Source: CAYNDB01 sp964395915 (lineage in GTDB: Bacteria; Nitrospinota_A; UBA7883; JAJRTC01). Taken from it: 31,674 nucleotides of DNA. Of the stretch, positions 23,357 through 30,841 are shown in pieces. The notes beneath the pieces are model-generated. The model worked only from the letters and a program-made list of their open reading frames with translations. It made no database searches and was not told the DNA's origin. A program made the translations under genes and the position numbers. The DNA is taken from NCBI GenBank assembly GCA_964395915.1, contig CAYNDB010000013.1, positions 1 to 31,674 of the forward strand, in the 5' to 3' direction. Within the stretch, counting starts at the first letter, position 1. Every line of letters starts with the position of its first letter.

Positions 23357-24187
23357 TCACGGCTTACTTGAATTGTCGTTTATCCACCCGCCAACTATTT
23401 CAAGATATTTTTTGCCGCCCACGATATATCCGTTGCTATGTCCAGCCCCTTTAATCGGCAAAATTCTTTTCGGCTCCATCGCCCTTCTATACATTTCTTC
23501 CGAGTGTTCAAATGGTATCAATGGGTCATGCGTCCCATGTATAAAAAGCTTCGGCGTTGGTATTCGCTCCACTATCTTTGCATTGTTCCACCCGTCCGAT
23601 ACAAACAGAACGGGAACCCAGGGGAACACTTCAAGCGCCATCCTCCGAAGCGACACAAAGCTCGACTCCACTATTACGCCACTTACGTTGGGATAGACTG
23701 ACGCGGCTTTTAACGCCGCCGCCCCTCCCAGTGACAAGCCCCATAGAGTTATACGGTCCAAAGGAACTTTTCGTTTTATATGCAGCCATTCAAGAGCGGC
23801 CACGCCATCCATCTCTATCCCCTCCACGGTTGGATATCCCTCGCTCCTTCCATAACCGCGATAATCAAACGCCAGAATATTAAGCTTTAGCGGTTTAAGA
23901 AACTTTATGAAATCGAGTATGTCGGACATGTTCCCGGTATTGCCATGATAGAAAATCAGAAATTTGCTGGACGGGTCTCCGGGGAAAAACCAGGCGTGTA
24001 AATTGAATTTACCGGAACGGATAACAGCGTCCTGAAATTTCAGCCCAACCATCGTAGGGTTCAGTTCCAGTCCCATATGTGGGGCGAAAGCAAAACGAGG
24101 CTCCATAACCTTCACAATAGCCCGGAGCGAGGCTATCGCCAGCAGGATAAGAAAAAGAACGAGCAGAAGAATTTTATAGCCAGGCAT
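23357..24187 (-). CDS. membrane-anchored alpha/beta hydrolase (ABHD13/BEM46-like)
   Basis: A 276-residue serine hydrolase. An N-terminal hydrophobic segment (about 5-25) is probably a membrane anchor. The oxyanion motif is FYHGNTGN (79-86), the nucleophile S152 in WGLSLGG, the acid D221 in HGTHDPLIP and the base H250 in GAGHSNG; FDYRGYGRSEG lies at 108-117. The pattern matches the BEM46/ABHD13 branch; substrates are unknown. ATG 24185-24187 is used (MPGYKILLL); an in-frame TTG three codons earlier is less likely. It is on the same strand as ymdB and rny, 78 bases after the ymdB stop. Confidence 0.85.
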   Translation of the reverse strand: MPGYKILLLVLFLILLAIASLRAIVKVMEPRFAFAPHMGLELNPTMVGLKFQDAVIRSGKFNLHAWFFPGDPSSKFLIFYHGNTGNMSDILDFIKFLKPLKLNILAFDYRGYGRSEGYPTVEGIEMDGVAALEWLHIKRKVPLDRITLWGLSLGGAAALKAASVYPNVSGVIVESSFVSLRRMALEVFPWVPVLFVSDGWNNAKIVERIPTPKLFIHGTHDPLIPFEHSEEMYRRAMEPKRILPIKGAGHSNGYIVGGKKYLEIVGGWINDNSSKP

Positions 24188-24265
24188 AGTTTCCAAAATA
24201 TATCAAACTGTTAACAGCAAATATAAAGTAGCTGAATATTTGAAAAAACTGTTATGCGGCCTTTG

Positions 24266-25048
24266 TCAAAAGCTCTCCGACTGGATACGTTTGATAGACT
24301 TCGCCATACAGGTTTCATCGTCGATATCGACCACGACAGCGTTAAACTTTCCGGGGCCGGACGCCTCCTCGAATCTTTGGGGAAGCTTTTGCACAAACCG
24401 CTTTAATATTATATCAACCCGTACGCCAATTATGGAATGGGATGGCCCTGTCATTCCAACGTCGGTAATATAGGCCGTGTCACGAGGCAAAAGACACTCG
24501 TCCGCGGTCTGCACATGGGTATGCGTGCCGACAACCGCGCTCACCCTGCCGTCGAGATAATATCCCATAGCCTCTTTTTCAGAAGTGGCCTCGGCATGCA
24601 TATCGATAATAATAAAGTCTGTCTGCGGCTTTATTTTCTCAAGCTCGGTCTCGACTTTTTGAAACGGACAATCAAGCGCGTCCATAAACACACGCCCCTG
24701 CAAGTTTATAACCCCGATTTTTTTACCGGATTTAGATGTGAATACGCCGGACCCTCTGCCGGGAGAAGTCCCGGGGTAATTTGCCGGACGCAGCACCCTT
24801 CTGTCGCTATCCACAATTTCAAGGGCCACTTTTTTGTCCCAGACATGGTTGCCCGTGGTAACTACATCCACGCCGGAGGCAAACACATCGTCGAGAGTGT
24901 CTTTCGTGAGCCCAAACCCACCGGCAAGATTCTCGCCATTTGCAATTACAATATCAGCCCCGGAGGATGATATCTCCTCTTGTAAACGGTCTTTTAAGAC
25001 ACGGCGGCCTACCCTTCCATAGACATCGCCAATAATGAGAGCTTTCAT
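24266..25048 (-). CDS. ymdB: YmdB-family metallophosphodiesterase
   Basis: A 260-residue metallophosphoesterase of the YmdB family (TIGR00282-type), which hydrolyses 2',3'-cyclic nucleotides in vitro and affects biofilm and late adaptive responses in Bacillus. Metal motifs are IGDVYGRVGR (D8), ANGENLAGG (E39, N40), TTGNHVWDKK (N67, H68), the DMHAEATSEK block and VVGTHTHVQTADE. The start follows the rny stop by four bases, the conserved rny-ymdB pair, which suggests linked roles in RNA turnover and signalling. Confidence 0.95.
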   Translation of the reverse strand: MKALIIGDVYGRVGRRVLKDRLQEEISSSGADIVIANGENLAGGFGLTKDTLDDVFASGVDVVTTGNHVWDKKVALEIVDSDRRVLRPANYPGTSPGRGSGVFTSKSGKKIGVINLQGRVFMDALDCPFQKVETELEKIKPQTDFIIIDMHAEATSEKEAMGYYLDGRVSAVVGTHTHVQTADECLLPRDTAYITDVGMTGPSHSIIGVRVDIILKRFVQKLPQRFEEASGPGKFNAVVVDIDDETCMAKSIKRIQSESF

Positions 25049-25052
25049 TCTG

Positions 25053-26606
25053 TTATTTGGCGAAATCCGTTATGCGGGTCTCCCGTATGACGGTAACCTT
25101 GATTTCACCAGGATAGACAAGCTCGCCTTCAATTTTTCTGGCAATATCTTTCGCCAGGAAAAAAGCCTCGTTGTCATGTATCGCTTCCGGCTCCACGACC
25201 ACACGCACTTCACGGCCGGCCTGAATGGCGTACGTCCTTTCGACACCGTCAAACGAATCCCCGATCTCTTCAAGTTTCTTCATACGGTTGATATAGTTCT
25301 GCAACATCTCCCGCCTGGCTCCGGGACGGGAGGCGGATAAAGCGTCAGCCGCCGTTACAAGATCGGCGATAACCGATTGCGATGGCTCATCCTCGTGGTG
25401 AGCTCCGATCGAGTTTAGAACCACTTTGTGTTCGTTATAGCGTTGGGCGATATCCATACCGATCTGGACATGCGAGCCTTCCATGGTCTGATCCACCGCT
25501 TTTCCTATATCGTGCAGAAGGCCTGCGCGTCTGGCGAGCTTGACGTTCTGCTTAAGCTCCGAAGCCATGACACCGGCCAGAAAGCCTACTTCTATAGAAT
25601 GCCTGAGAACATTCTGGGAATAACTGGTGCGAAACTTGAGCCTGCCCAACAGTTTTACTATTTCCGGATGTATACCATCCAGGCCAAGCTCAAAAACAGC
25701 CTTCTCCCCCTCCTCGCGCATTTCCGTATTTACTTCTTTTGTGACCTTTTCAACCGTATCCTCGATCCGGCCAGGGTGGATGCGACCATCATTGATAAGG
25801 CGCTGAAGCGTCTGTCTTGCCACTTCACGCTTTACCGGGTCAAAACAAGACACAATCACAGCGTTCGGAGTATCGTCGATGATTAAATCAACCCCGGTGG
25901 CGACCTCGAGAGCGCGTATATTTCTGCCCTCCCGTCCAATTATGCGCCCTTTCATCTCCTCGTTTGGCAGGTCCACAACAGACACGGTGTTTTCCGCTAC
26001 GTTATCGGTGGCGCACCTCTGTATTGCCAGTGAAATGATTCTGTTTGCCTTCGCTTCAGCTTCGTTTTTTGTGTTTTCTTCAATTTTTCTGATAGTTGGA
26101 ACCGCTTCAGACCTTGCGTCTTTCAGCATACGGTCCTTGAGTTCATTTTTAGCGTCGTCCGGAGTCATCCCGGAGATTATCTGAAGTTTCTCCATCTGCC
26201 CGGCCATCGTTCTGGATAATTCTTCCTTTTTAGCGTCCAGTTCTCCTTCAAGCGCAATTACGTTCTTTTCCTTTGCGACGGTACTCTGCTCACGCCTCTC
26301 AACCTGATCAGCCATTTTGTCCAGCTGTTTTTCCCTGTTGAACAGTCTCTTTTCAAACTCCTCGGCTTCGCGCTTGCAACTCCTGATTTTCTCCTCAGAT
26401 TCTGTATTGGCCTTGAGGACAATCTCCCTTGCGTTGAGTTCCGCTTCTTTACGGACTGTTTCGGCCTCTTTTTTTATTTGTGACGCCAGCCTCTCGGCCT
26501 CAACGGTAAGCTGCTCGGCTTTTTGTCCTCCGACGGATTTTTTGAGAATGTACCCTGCTCCAAACCCGGCGGCCAAAGCGGCCAGGGCGGCTAAGATAGT
26601 TTCCAT
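25053..26606 (-). CDS. rny: ribonuclease Y
   Basis: A 517-residue membrane-bound endoribonuclease that starts mRNA decay. Domains in order: a short N-terminal anchor (METILAALAALAAGFGAGYI), a long charged coiled coil (about 30-195), a KH domain with the GRIIGREGRN loop (220-229), and an HD domain with H336 (VLRHSIEVG) and HD at 365-366 (AGLLHDIGKAVD). The C-terminus ends with EGELVYPGEIKVTVIRETR. The length matches the family (about 520). Rny in a Gram-negative genome is seen in Desulfobacterota, Nitrospirota and relatives. It leads ymdB with four bases between. Confidence 0.97.
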   Translation of the reverse strand: METILAALAALAAGFGAGYILKKSVGGQKAEQLTVEAERLASQIKKEAETVRKEAELNAREIVLKANTESEEKIRSCKREAEEFEKRLFNREKQLDKMADQVERREQSTVAKEKNVIALEGELDAKKEELSRTMAGQMEKLQIISGMTPDDAKNELKDRMLKDARSEAVPTIRKIEENTKNEAEAKANRIISLAIQRCATDNVAENTVSVVDLPNEEMKGRIIGREGRNIRALEVATGVDLIIDDTPNAVIVSCFDPVKREVARQTLQRLINDGRIHPGRIEDTVEKVTKEVNTEMREEGEKAVFELGLDGIHPEIVKLLGRLKFRTSYSQNVLRHSIEVGFLAGVMASELKQNVKLARRAGLLHDIGKAVDQTMEGSHVQIGMDIAQRYNEHKVVLNSIGAHHEDEPSQSVIADLVTAADALSASRPGARREMLQNYINRMKKLEEIGDSFDGVERTYAIQAGREVRVVVEPEAIHDNEAFFLAKDIARKIEGELVYPGEIKVTVIRETRITDFAK

Positions 26607-26737
26607 ACAATTATCCCCCTTTGTAGAGTATTTACGATTATGCGAAATAGCCCAAATATTTCAGACGTAACGCAAAATCAAAAAACCGGATGGTCTCCGA
26701 GGGAAGGTGATAAAAATATTTTCGAAAAGAGGATTTT

Positions 26738-27034
26738 CTAAGCCTTATAATCCGGCGCAAGCATGGCAAAATTAAATTTACGCGGCAAGCGCCACAACCT
26801 GAAACTCTCGAGAATCAGGCCGGGATCATACCCCATACCGCCCTTTTTAACGAAACGGCTGAACATAAAAAGATTTAAGGCTAATCTCCACTTAACAAAA
26901 GCTGGTTTCAGACATACAGCGACGCTCTGTCCTAAAACATACGACAGACGTTCCATGGTCGCAAACGCCATAGAAAAAAACCGAGCCCATATAAAACAAA
27001 TCGATATCATACCCATCAAAAACCTCACCGGCAT
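26738..27034 (-). CDS. uncertain small ORF between 6S RNA and rny
   Basis: An open frame of up to 98 codons, on the same strand as rny and the 6S RNA. I do not recognise the product; it reads MERLSYVLGQSVAV...GGMGYDPGLILESFRLWRLP... with a C-terminus LAPDYKA. The real start could be any of several in-frame Met codons, and none has a good ribosome site. In favour: codon choice looks ordinary for this genome. Against: no family, and the complementary plus strand is also open (26763-27044). Below even odds. Confidence 0.3.
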   Translation of the reverse strand: MPVRFLMGMISICFIWARFFSMAFATMERLSYVLGQSVAVCLKPAFVKWRLALNLFMFSRFVKKGGMGYDPGLILESFRLWRLPRKFNFAMLAPDYKA

Positions 27035-27081
27035 TATTGACTAAAGAAATCTTTCCATTCTAATTATTATTAATTTTTACT

Positions 27082-27260
27082 CCCCGCCAACGCCGACTAG
27101 CTACATTTTTTTGAACCTGGATAACCAGGTGGGCTCCACATTGCCCCCTTCAGGCTTCCCAGCTTAAAGCTGGATATGCTCACCAGAGACTTAGTTGCGG
27201 ATCCCGATCTAAATAGTGTTGGTTCAAAAAAACCCAGCTAAATAATCGAACGAGGCAGGG
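27082..27260 (-). ncRNA. ssrS: 6S RNA
   Basis: About 179 bases on the minus strand, the usual 6S length. The conserved core reads CTGGTGAGCATATCC, a hairpin loop CAGCTTTAAGCTG, then GGAAGCCTGAAGG, matching the E. coli 6S block GGTGAGCATGC...GAAGCC around the central bubble. The 3' part holds CCACCTGGTTATCCAGGTTC, like the E. coli CACCTTGAACCAAGGGTTC block. Closing stems fit a long rod: TTTTTTTGAACC pairs with GGTTCAAAAAAA, and outer CCCTGCC with GGCGGGG. 6S RNA binds the sigma-70 holoenzyme as an open-promoter mimic. A promoter lies directly upstream. It sits upstream of rny; ends are inferred from the outer stem. Confidence 0.88.
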
Positions 27261-27263
27261 AAG

Positions 27264-27291
27264 TATTTACCTTTATTTACATTTGGGTAAA
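27264..27291 (-). promoter_or_regulatory. candidate promoter of the 6S RNA
   Basis: On the minus strand TTTACC (plus 27286-27291) and TAAATA (plus 27264-27269) are spaced by 16 bases. The expected start, 6-7 bases beyond, falls at 27257-27260, exactly where the outer 6S stem CCCTGCC begins. Confidence 0.6.
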
Positions 27292-27342
27292 GATCCCCAA
27301 CGCGCCTTAATATTACACCTTATAATAAAGAGCGCCAAGAAT

Positions 27343-27381
27343 AAAAAAAAACCGACTCCCGTTGGAATCGCCGAGAGCCGG
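27343..27381 (-). terminator. intrinsic terminator upstream of the 6S RNA
   Basis: CCGGCTC and GAGTCGG (minus strand; plus 27352-27358 and 27375-27381) form a 7-bp stem with one G-U pair, followed by nine U (plus A-run 27343-27351). It is more than 200 bases after the nearest coding frame, so it ends either a read-through transcript or a separate small RNA. Confidence 0.8.
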
Positions 27382-27538
27382 CTTTACATCATCGCCTTCC
27401 GAAGGAAGACGTCACTCAGGTGTTGGCCATGACGAAAGTGGTGGTCCTTGCGCGACCGCCGGTTTGGCGGTCTGGGTGGGTGGTGGTCAGTGCAGTAGTG
27501 GTCTTAGTCCGGCCAACGATCCAAGCTGATGATCCTTT
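27382..27538 (-). other. structured stretch between two terminators (possible small RNA)
   Basis: No convincing ORF. It contains a perfect 7-bp hairpin (GACCGCC/GGCGGTC, plus 27454-27472), a CTTCC-GA-GGAAG-type hairpin near 27401-27413, and repeated GTGGTGGTC / AGTGGTC words on the plus strand near 27440, 27482 and 27497. It is preceded by one leftward terminator (27539-27577) and followed by another (27343-27381). No clear promoter is seen. Confidence 0.35.
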
Positions 27539-27577
27539 AAAAAGACCGAAAACAAGGGAAAATGCCCTTTTCCGGTC
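27539..27577 (-). terminator. intrinsic terminator of the RHH-like gene
   Basis: On the minus strand GACCGGAAAAGGG and CCCTTGTTTTCGGTC pair around a CATTTT loop, followed by TTTTT (plus 27539-27543). It lies 14 bases after the stop codon of the gene at 27591-27814, which supports that gene being real. Confidence 0.75.
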
Positions 27578-27590
27578 CATTTTTTGCCAG

Positions 27591-27814
27591 TCAATCTTTC
27601 GCATACTTTTCCCGAATCAACCTTANNNNNNNNNNNNNNNNNNNNNNNNNNNNNNNNNNNNNNNNNNNNNNNNNNNNNNNNNNNNNNNNNNNNNNNNNNN
27701 NNNNNNNNNNNNNNNNNNNNNNNNNTTAGCCACGTTGTTCAGCTGTTCAATCTGCCTCTGGTAGAGGTGTGTCGTAACGGGAACCTTTTTTTCAGAATCA
27801 GAATTGATGTCCAT
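27591..27814 (-). CDS. ribbon-helix-helix-like small protein, interrupted by assembly gap
   Basis: The N-terminal part (from ATG 27812-27814) reads MDINSDSEKKVPVTTHLYQR...EQLNNVA and runs into the N block; the part beyond the gap ends RLIREKYAKD-stop at 27591. A short beta strand (KVPVTTHLY) followed by a helix is the pattern of ribbon-helix-helix DNA-binding proteins, and LIRE is common in their second helix. That both parts belong to one gene is inference, supported by shared strand and by a terminator right after the stop. The middle is missing and the gap size unknown, so the frame cannot be checked across it. The target is unknown. Confidence 0.55.
27626..27725. other. assembly gap of 100 N
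   Basis: Exactly 100 N, unknown true length; it removes the middle of the RHH-like gene and perhaps more. Confidence 0.99.
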
Positions 27815-27912
27815 CAGCTCATTTATATTGGTATGCTAATATTTACATTTCACAATCTGGCTAAATATTCACACATATTAAAAGTAATTTCAAGGTTTTT
27901 TTGTCATGGGCC

Positions 27913-27940
27913 TTGCAACACGCAAAATAAATTTTATGCT
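27913..27940 (+). promoter_or_regulatory. candidate promoter of the Deg-type protease gene
   Basis: TTGCAA (27913-27918) and TATGCT (27935-27940) with 16 bases between, in an AT-rich region. The expected start is near 27947, about 50 bases before the preferred ATG. By motif only. Confidence 0.45.
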
Positions 27941-27996
27941 ATATTAAGAATTTCTTAGCGATCAATTACATCTAAATGACAAAGGTAGGTATTCTG

Positions 27997-29517
27997 ATGC
28001 GATTATTAGTGGCAACATACAAGAAGCTGGCCTTGGGCGGGGTTAAGGTTTCGTCCAAAAGGTTTGCTTTAGGCATAGGGTTCATGGCAATTGCTTTCAT
28101 CTCTGGCGTACATTTTGCCAACGATACGGATATCCTCACAAACTGGACCCCACAAGCTATAGCCGAAGAAGTCGCTCCACCAGTCAATATTTTCGCTAAA
28201 ATTTCGCGTGAGGAGACCCCTGCTGTTGTAAATATCTCTACAAAACAGAAAATTAAAACCAGCGCAATGCCTCCCATGGCTGATGAGCGCATGAGAGAAT
28301 TTTACGAGCGGTTTTTCCCGGGGTTCAAGGAAATGCCGAGAGAACAGATGCGCCAGAGCCTTGGTTCCGGGTTTGTGGTGGAAGAAGATGGATATATCCT
28401 CACAAACAGCCATGTTGTTTCACAAGCGGACGAAATCATTGTAACCTTTGGCAGCGGCCATAACGGTAATGGGGAAAAAGAGTATATCGCCAAGCTTATC
28501 GCCGCTGATCCTGACACAGATATCGCCTTAATAAAAATCAAGCCGGATAAAAAACTGCATGTTTTAGCTTTGGGCAATTCCGACAATCTTCAGGTAGGCG
28601 AATGGGTTATCGCCATTGGAAACCCTTTCGGGTTCTCACAGTCGGTCACAGTTGGTGTGGTTTCCGCTAAAGGACGTGTTATAGGAGCGGGTCAGTATGA
28701 CGACTTTATTCAAACAGACGCCTCGATTAACCCGGGCAATTCTGGCGGCCCTCTCCTTAATGTAAAAGGTGAGGTCATAGGGATCAACTCGGCTATTTAC
28801 ACAGGTGGGCAGAGCCAGGGGAATATAGGTATCGGCTTCGCCGTCCCTATCAATACTGTTAAAGCTATATACGAAGACCTGAAAAAAGGCGAGCTGAAGC
28901 GCGGATGGCTGGGGGTAAGCATACAGCCTGTAACCAAGGGTATCCAAAAAGATTTAAAACTGCCATCCACAATTGGAGCGCTGGTAAGCGACGTATTCCC
29001 GGAAGCTCCGGCGGGAAAGGCCGGTATTAAAAGATACGACGTTATAGTTGAGTTTAATGGTAAAGAAGTTCCAAGCTCCAGCCAGCTTCCTAAAATGGTC
29101 GCTTTCCTGGCTCCGGGAACAAAGGTAAAAGTCAAGATTGTAAGGGACGGTAAAGAAAAAACCTTCACTTTGAAGCTGGGCAAGAAACCGGATGCAATTG
29201 TTCGGGCTCCTGAATCACAGAAGAGTGAAGACCTTGGACTGATTGTTACAGACCTTACACCGGAGCTTGCGCACAGGTTCAATTCCCCGGATAAAAAAGG
29301 GGTGATTGTTTCCAAAGTATTACCTGGTGGCCCTGCGGCGACCGCCGGGATACATGTTGGTGATGTCATCGCAGAGATAAACCGCGGCGAAGTTAAAGAC
29401 ACCAGTTCCTATAACAAGGCAATTTCAAAAGTGGAGCCAGGCGACTCTGCCCTTCTACTTATCCATAGGGGCAAAGGCACAATAATTGTGACGATAAAGG
29501 TTCCGGAGAAAAAATAG
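27997..29517 (+). CDS. periplasmic serine protease, Deg/HtrA (Do) family
   Basis: About 506 residues. A hydrophobic segment near residues 24-39 serves as signal peptide or anchor. The trypsin-like domain has H139 (LTNSHVV), D175 (DPDTDIALIK) and S249 (INPGNSGGPLL). Two PDZ domains follow, beginning near GWLGVSIQPV and near DLGLIVTDLTPE, the DegP/DegQ arrangement. The role is periplasmic protein quality control. The start at ATG 27997 is preferred because AAAGGTAGG lies just upstream; the first in-frame ATG (27976) has no ribosome site. It appears monocistronic, ending at a strong terminator. DegP and DegQ cannot be told apart here. Confidence 0.95.
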   Translation: MRLLVATYKKLALGGVKVSSKRFALGIGFMAIAFISGVHFANDTDILTNWTPQAIAEEVAPPVNIFAKISREETPAVVNISTKQKIKTSAMPPMADERMREFYERFFPGFKEMPREQMRQSLGSGFVVEEDGYILTNSHVVSQADEIIVTFGSGHNGNGEKEYIAKLIAADPDTDIALIKIKPDKKLHVLALGNSDNLQVGEWVIAIGNPFGFSQSVTVGVVSAKGRVIGAGQYDDFIQTDASINPGNSGGPLLNVKGEVIGINSAIYTGGQSQGNIGIGFAVPINTVKAIYEDLKKGELKRGWLGVSIQPVTKGIQKDLKLPSTIGALVSDVFPEAPAGKAGIKRYDVIVEFNGKEVPSSSQLPKMVAFLAPGTKVKVKIVRDGKEKTFTLKLGKKPDAIVRAPESQKSEDLGLIVTDLTPELAHRFNSPDKKGVIVSKVLPGGPAATAGIHVGDVIAEINRGEVKDTSSYNKAISKVEPGDSALLLIHRGKGTIIVTIKVPEKK

Positions 29518-29541
29518 ACCGGGCAAGGCCCTCTAGGATAT

Positions 29542-29593
29542 AAATTATTACAAAACAAGGGTTTTACTAAAAGCCCACGTTTTGTAATAATTT
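29542..29593 (+). terminator. strong hairpin terminator after the Deg-type gene
   Basis: AAATTATTACAAAAC (29542-29556) is perfectly complementary to GTTTTGTAATAATTT (29579-29593), with a further inner pairing GGGTTTT/AAAAGCCC. The U-rich 3' side gives termination; by symmetry it may also work on the other strand. Confidence 0.8.
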
Positions 29594-29649
29594 TCCCTAA
29601 AGTCATCACTCCCAAATCCCGAATAGGTAGACATCCTAAAGGGAGAGGG

Positions 29650-30669
29650 ATGATGCAAGTAAACGGAAGTAATTTTTTGAACGGGTCCGACAGGTTTACC
29701 CCTGGGACAGCGTCACCCATTCGTTTAGGTCAAAACGTAGGATCTCCTCAAGATACGTTTACCAGCGGCTACAACCCTGCCGAGGTTCTCTCCCAACCGA
29801 AGACACAGGGCGACAGTATGTCAGTAGTATATGGAAATGTGTCACTGGATCTTTACGCTAGCCGTTCGGAAAGCCTGACAACGCAATACACGTCTCAGGG
29901 TCCGGACGGTTATCGCTCTTTCCGTCAGGAGCTCGGACGTCGGTTCGAATCGAGTCTGAGCCTTGATTTTTCATTTTTAGCGAAGGTTGACGGCGCGGCG
30001 CAAAAACTGGCGGGGCTGGACAGCTCCCTCCTGGACAAATGGATGGCGGAGGCTTCCGACCTTCTGAACCTGAAAGAAAAAGACTTTCAGGAATTCGTCA
30101 TAGCCACCGATGAGCTTTTCAACGAGCTTGAAAAGGCGCTCGGCATGGGTCCCGAAGGGCTCAATTATGTGTCGGACTTTTTCACCAGTGAGGTCGACAA
30201 ATTTCTCGATGGTGTGAAAGAGAATGTCCAGTACTTTGAAAAAAATCCGCTGGGCGAAGGGGAGGATTGGGGACTTGGCATACCTGCTATCAAGGATTCC
30301 ATCACTAAAAATATCCCGGATAATTTCAAGGCGTTCCTGGGAAAACTTATGGAACAATTGAACGCGGAAGAGCTTAACGGAATCGATTCTCTCGGCTCGT
30401 TATTGAAATCTTTAGACGAACTTTACGGCGAAATGCTGAAGCGGTTTACCGAGCAGATAGATAACCCTGAAAACAATCGAGATAAAAATCGTGAAGAAAG
30501 CGGGAATAGCTCCGACCAGTCTTCCAATAACCAGTTTGTTTTCCAGAGCTACGAGTATCATTACGAAAAAGTGACCACTGTGTCAGCGTTGCTCCAATAC
30601 TCTGCCCAGGATCCCGCTCCAGCGCAGGTAGCCATCCGCCAGCCACCTCCTGTGGAGGTGAACGCTTAA
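29650..30669 (+). CDS. unrecognised 339-residue acidic protein
   Basis: I do not recognise the family. There is no signal peptide, transmembrane segment or cysteine. The N-terminal ~50 residues are low-order (Gly, Ser, Pro, Thr), then a short conserved-looking segment MSVVYGNVSLDLYASRSES, then a long helical, acidic core (about 85-275; for example EFVIATDELFNELEKALG, FLGKLMEQLNAEELNGIDSL), a polar linker rich in Asn, Ser, Glu and Arg (about 275-295), and a C-terminal segment VFQSYEYHYEKVTTVSALLQ ending in Pro-rich PPPVEVNA. The helical core flanked by disordered ends recalls structural or hook-length-type proteins, but that is a guess. GGGAGAGGG precedes ATG 29650; a second ATG follows at once. 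It has its own unit after the Deg terminator. Confidence 0.8.
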   Translation: MMQVNGSNFLNGSDRFTPGTASPIRLGQNVGSPQDTFTSGYNPAEVLSQPKTQGDSMSVVYGNVSLDLYASRSESLTTQYTSQGPDGYRSFRQELGRRFESSLSLDFSFLAKVDGAAQKLAGLDSSLLDKWMAEASDLLNLKEKDFQEFVIATDELFNELEKALGMGPEGLNYVSDFFTSEVDKFLDGVKENVQYFEKNPLGEGEDWGLGIPAIKDSITKNIPDNFKAFLGKLMEQLNAEELNGIDSLGSLLKSLDELYGEMLKRFTEQIDNPENNRDKNREESGNSSDQSSNNQFVFQSYEYHYEKVTTVSALLQYSAQDPAPAQVAIRQPPPVEVNA

Positions 30670-30681
30670 CCGTATCAGGAA

Positions 30682-30841
30682 ATGGATTTCGTATCCGACC
30701 AGCTTTCAAACAAAGAATGGTTTTGCTCTTTAACTGTAATTGATCTCTATACAAGAGAAAGCCTTGCCATGACCATTCGTTGGCAAACGCCTTCGAGGTG
30801 GAGATGCCGTATCGACATTGCAACAAGTTCGTCAGGCCAGG
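30682..30841 (+). pseudogene. fragment of an IS3-family transposase (OrfB), frameshifted
   Basis: From ATG 30682 the frame reads MDFVSDQLSNKEWFCSLTVI then DLYTRESLAM, the start of the DDE/rve catalytic core of IS3-type OrfB, where W-x-MDFVSDQL...LTVVD...SRECLA is conserved and the first catalytic Asp is in MDF. After 30771 the match moves to the next frame: PFVGKRLRGGDAVSTLQQVR. So one frameshift is present, and both ends of the gene and the inverted repeats are missing. It is a dead remnant of about 160 bases. Its 3' end overlaps the last codons of marC on the other strand. Confidence 0.75.

Noticed and set aside
26763..27044. 93-codon plus-strand frame upstream of rny
   Set aside because: No ribosome site, very basic composition and no family; the minus frame is slightly better but also weak.
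27382..27604. 62-codon minus-strand frame with Thr repeats
   Set aside because: It runs through the strong terminator hairpin at 27539-27577 and has no ribosome site.
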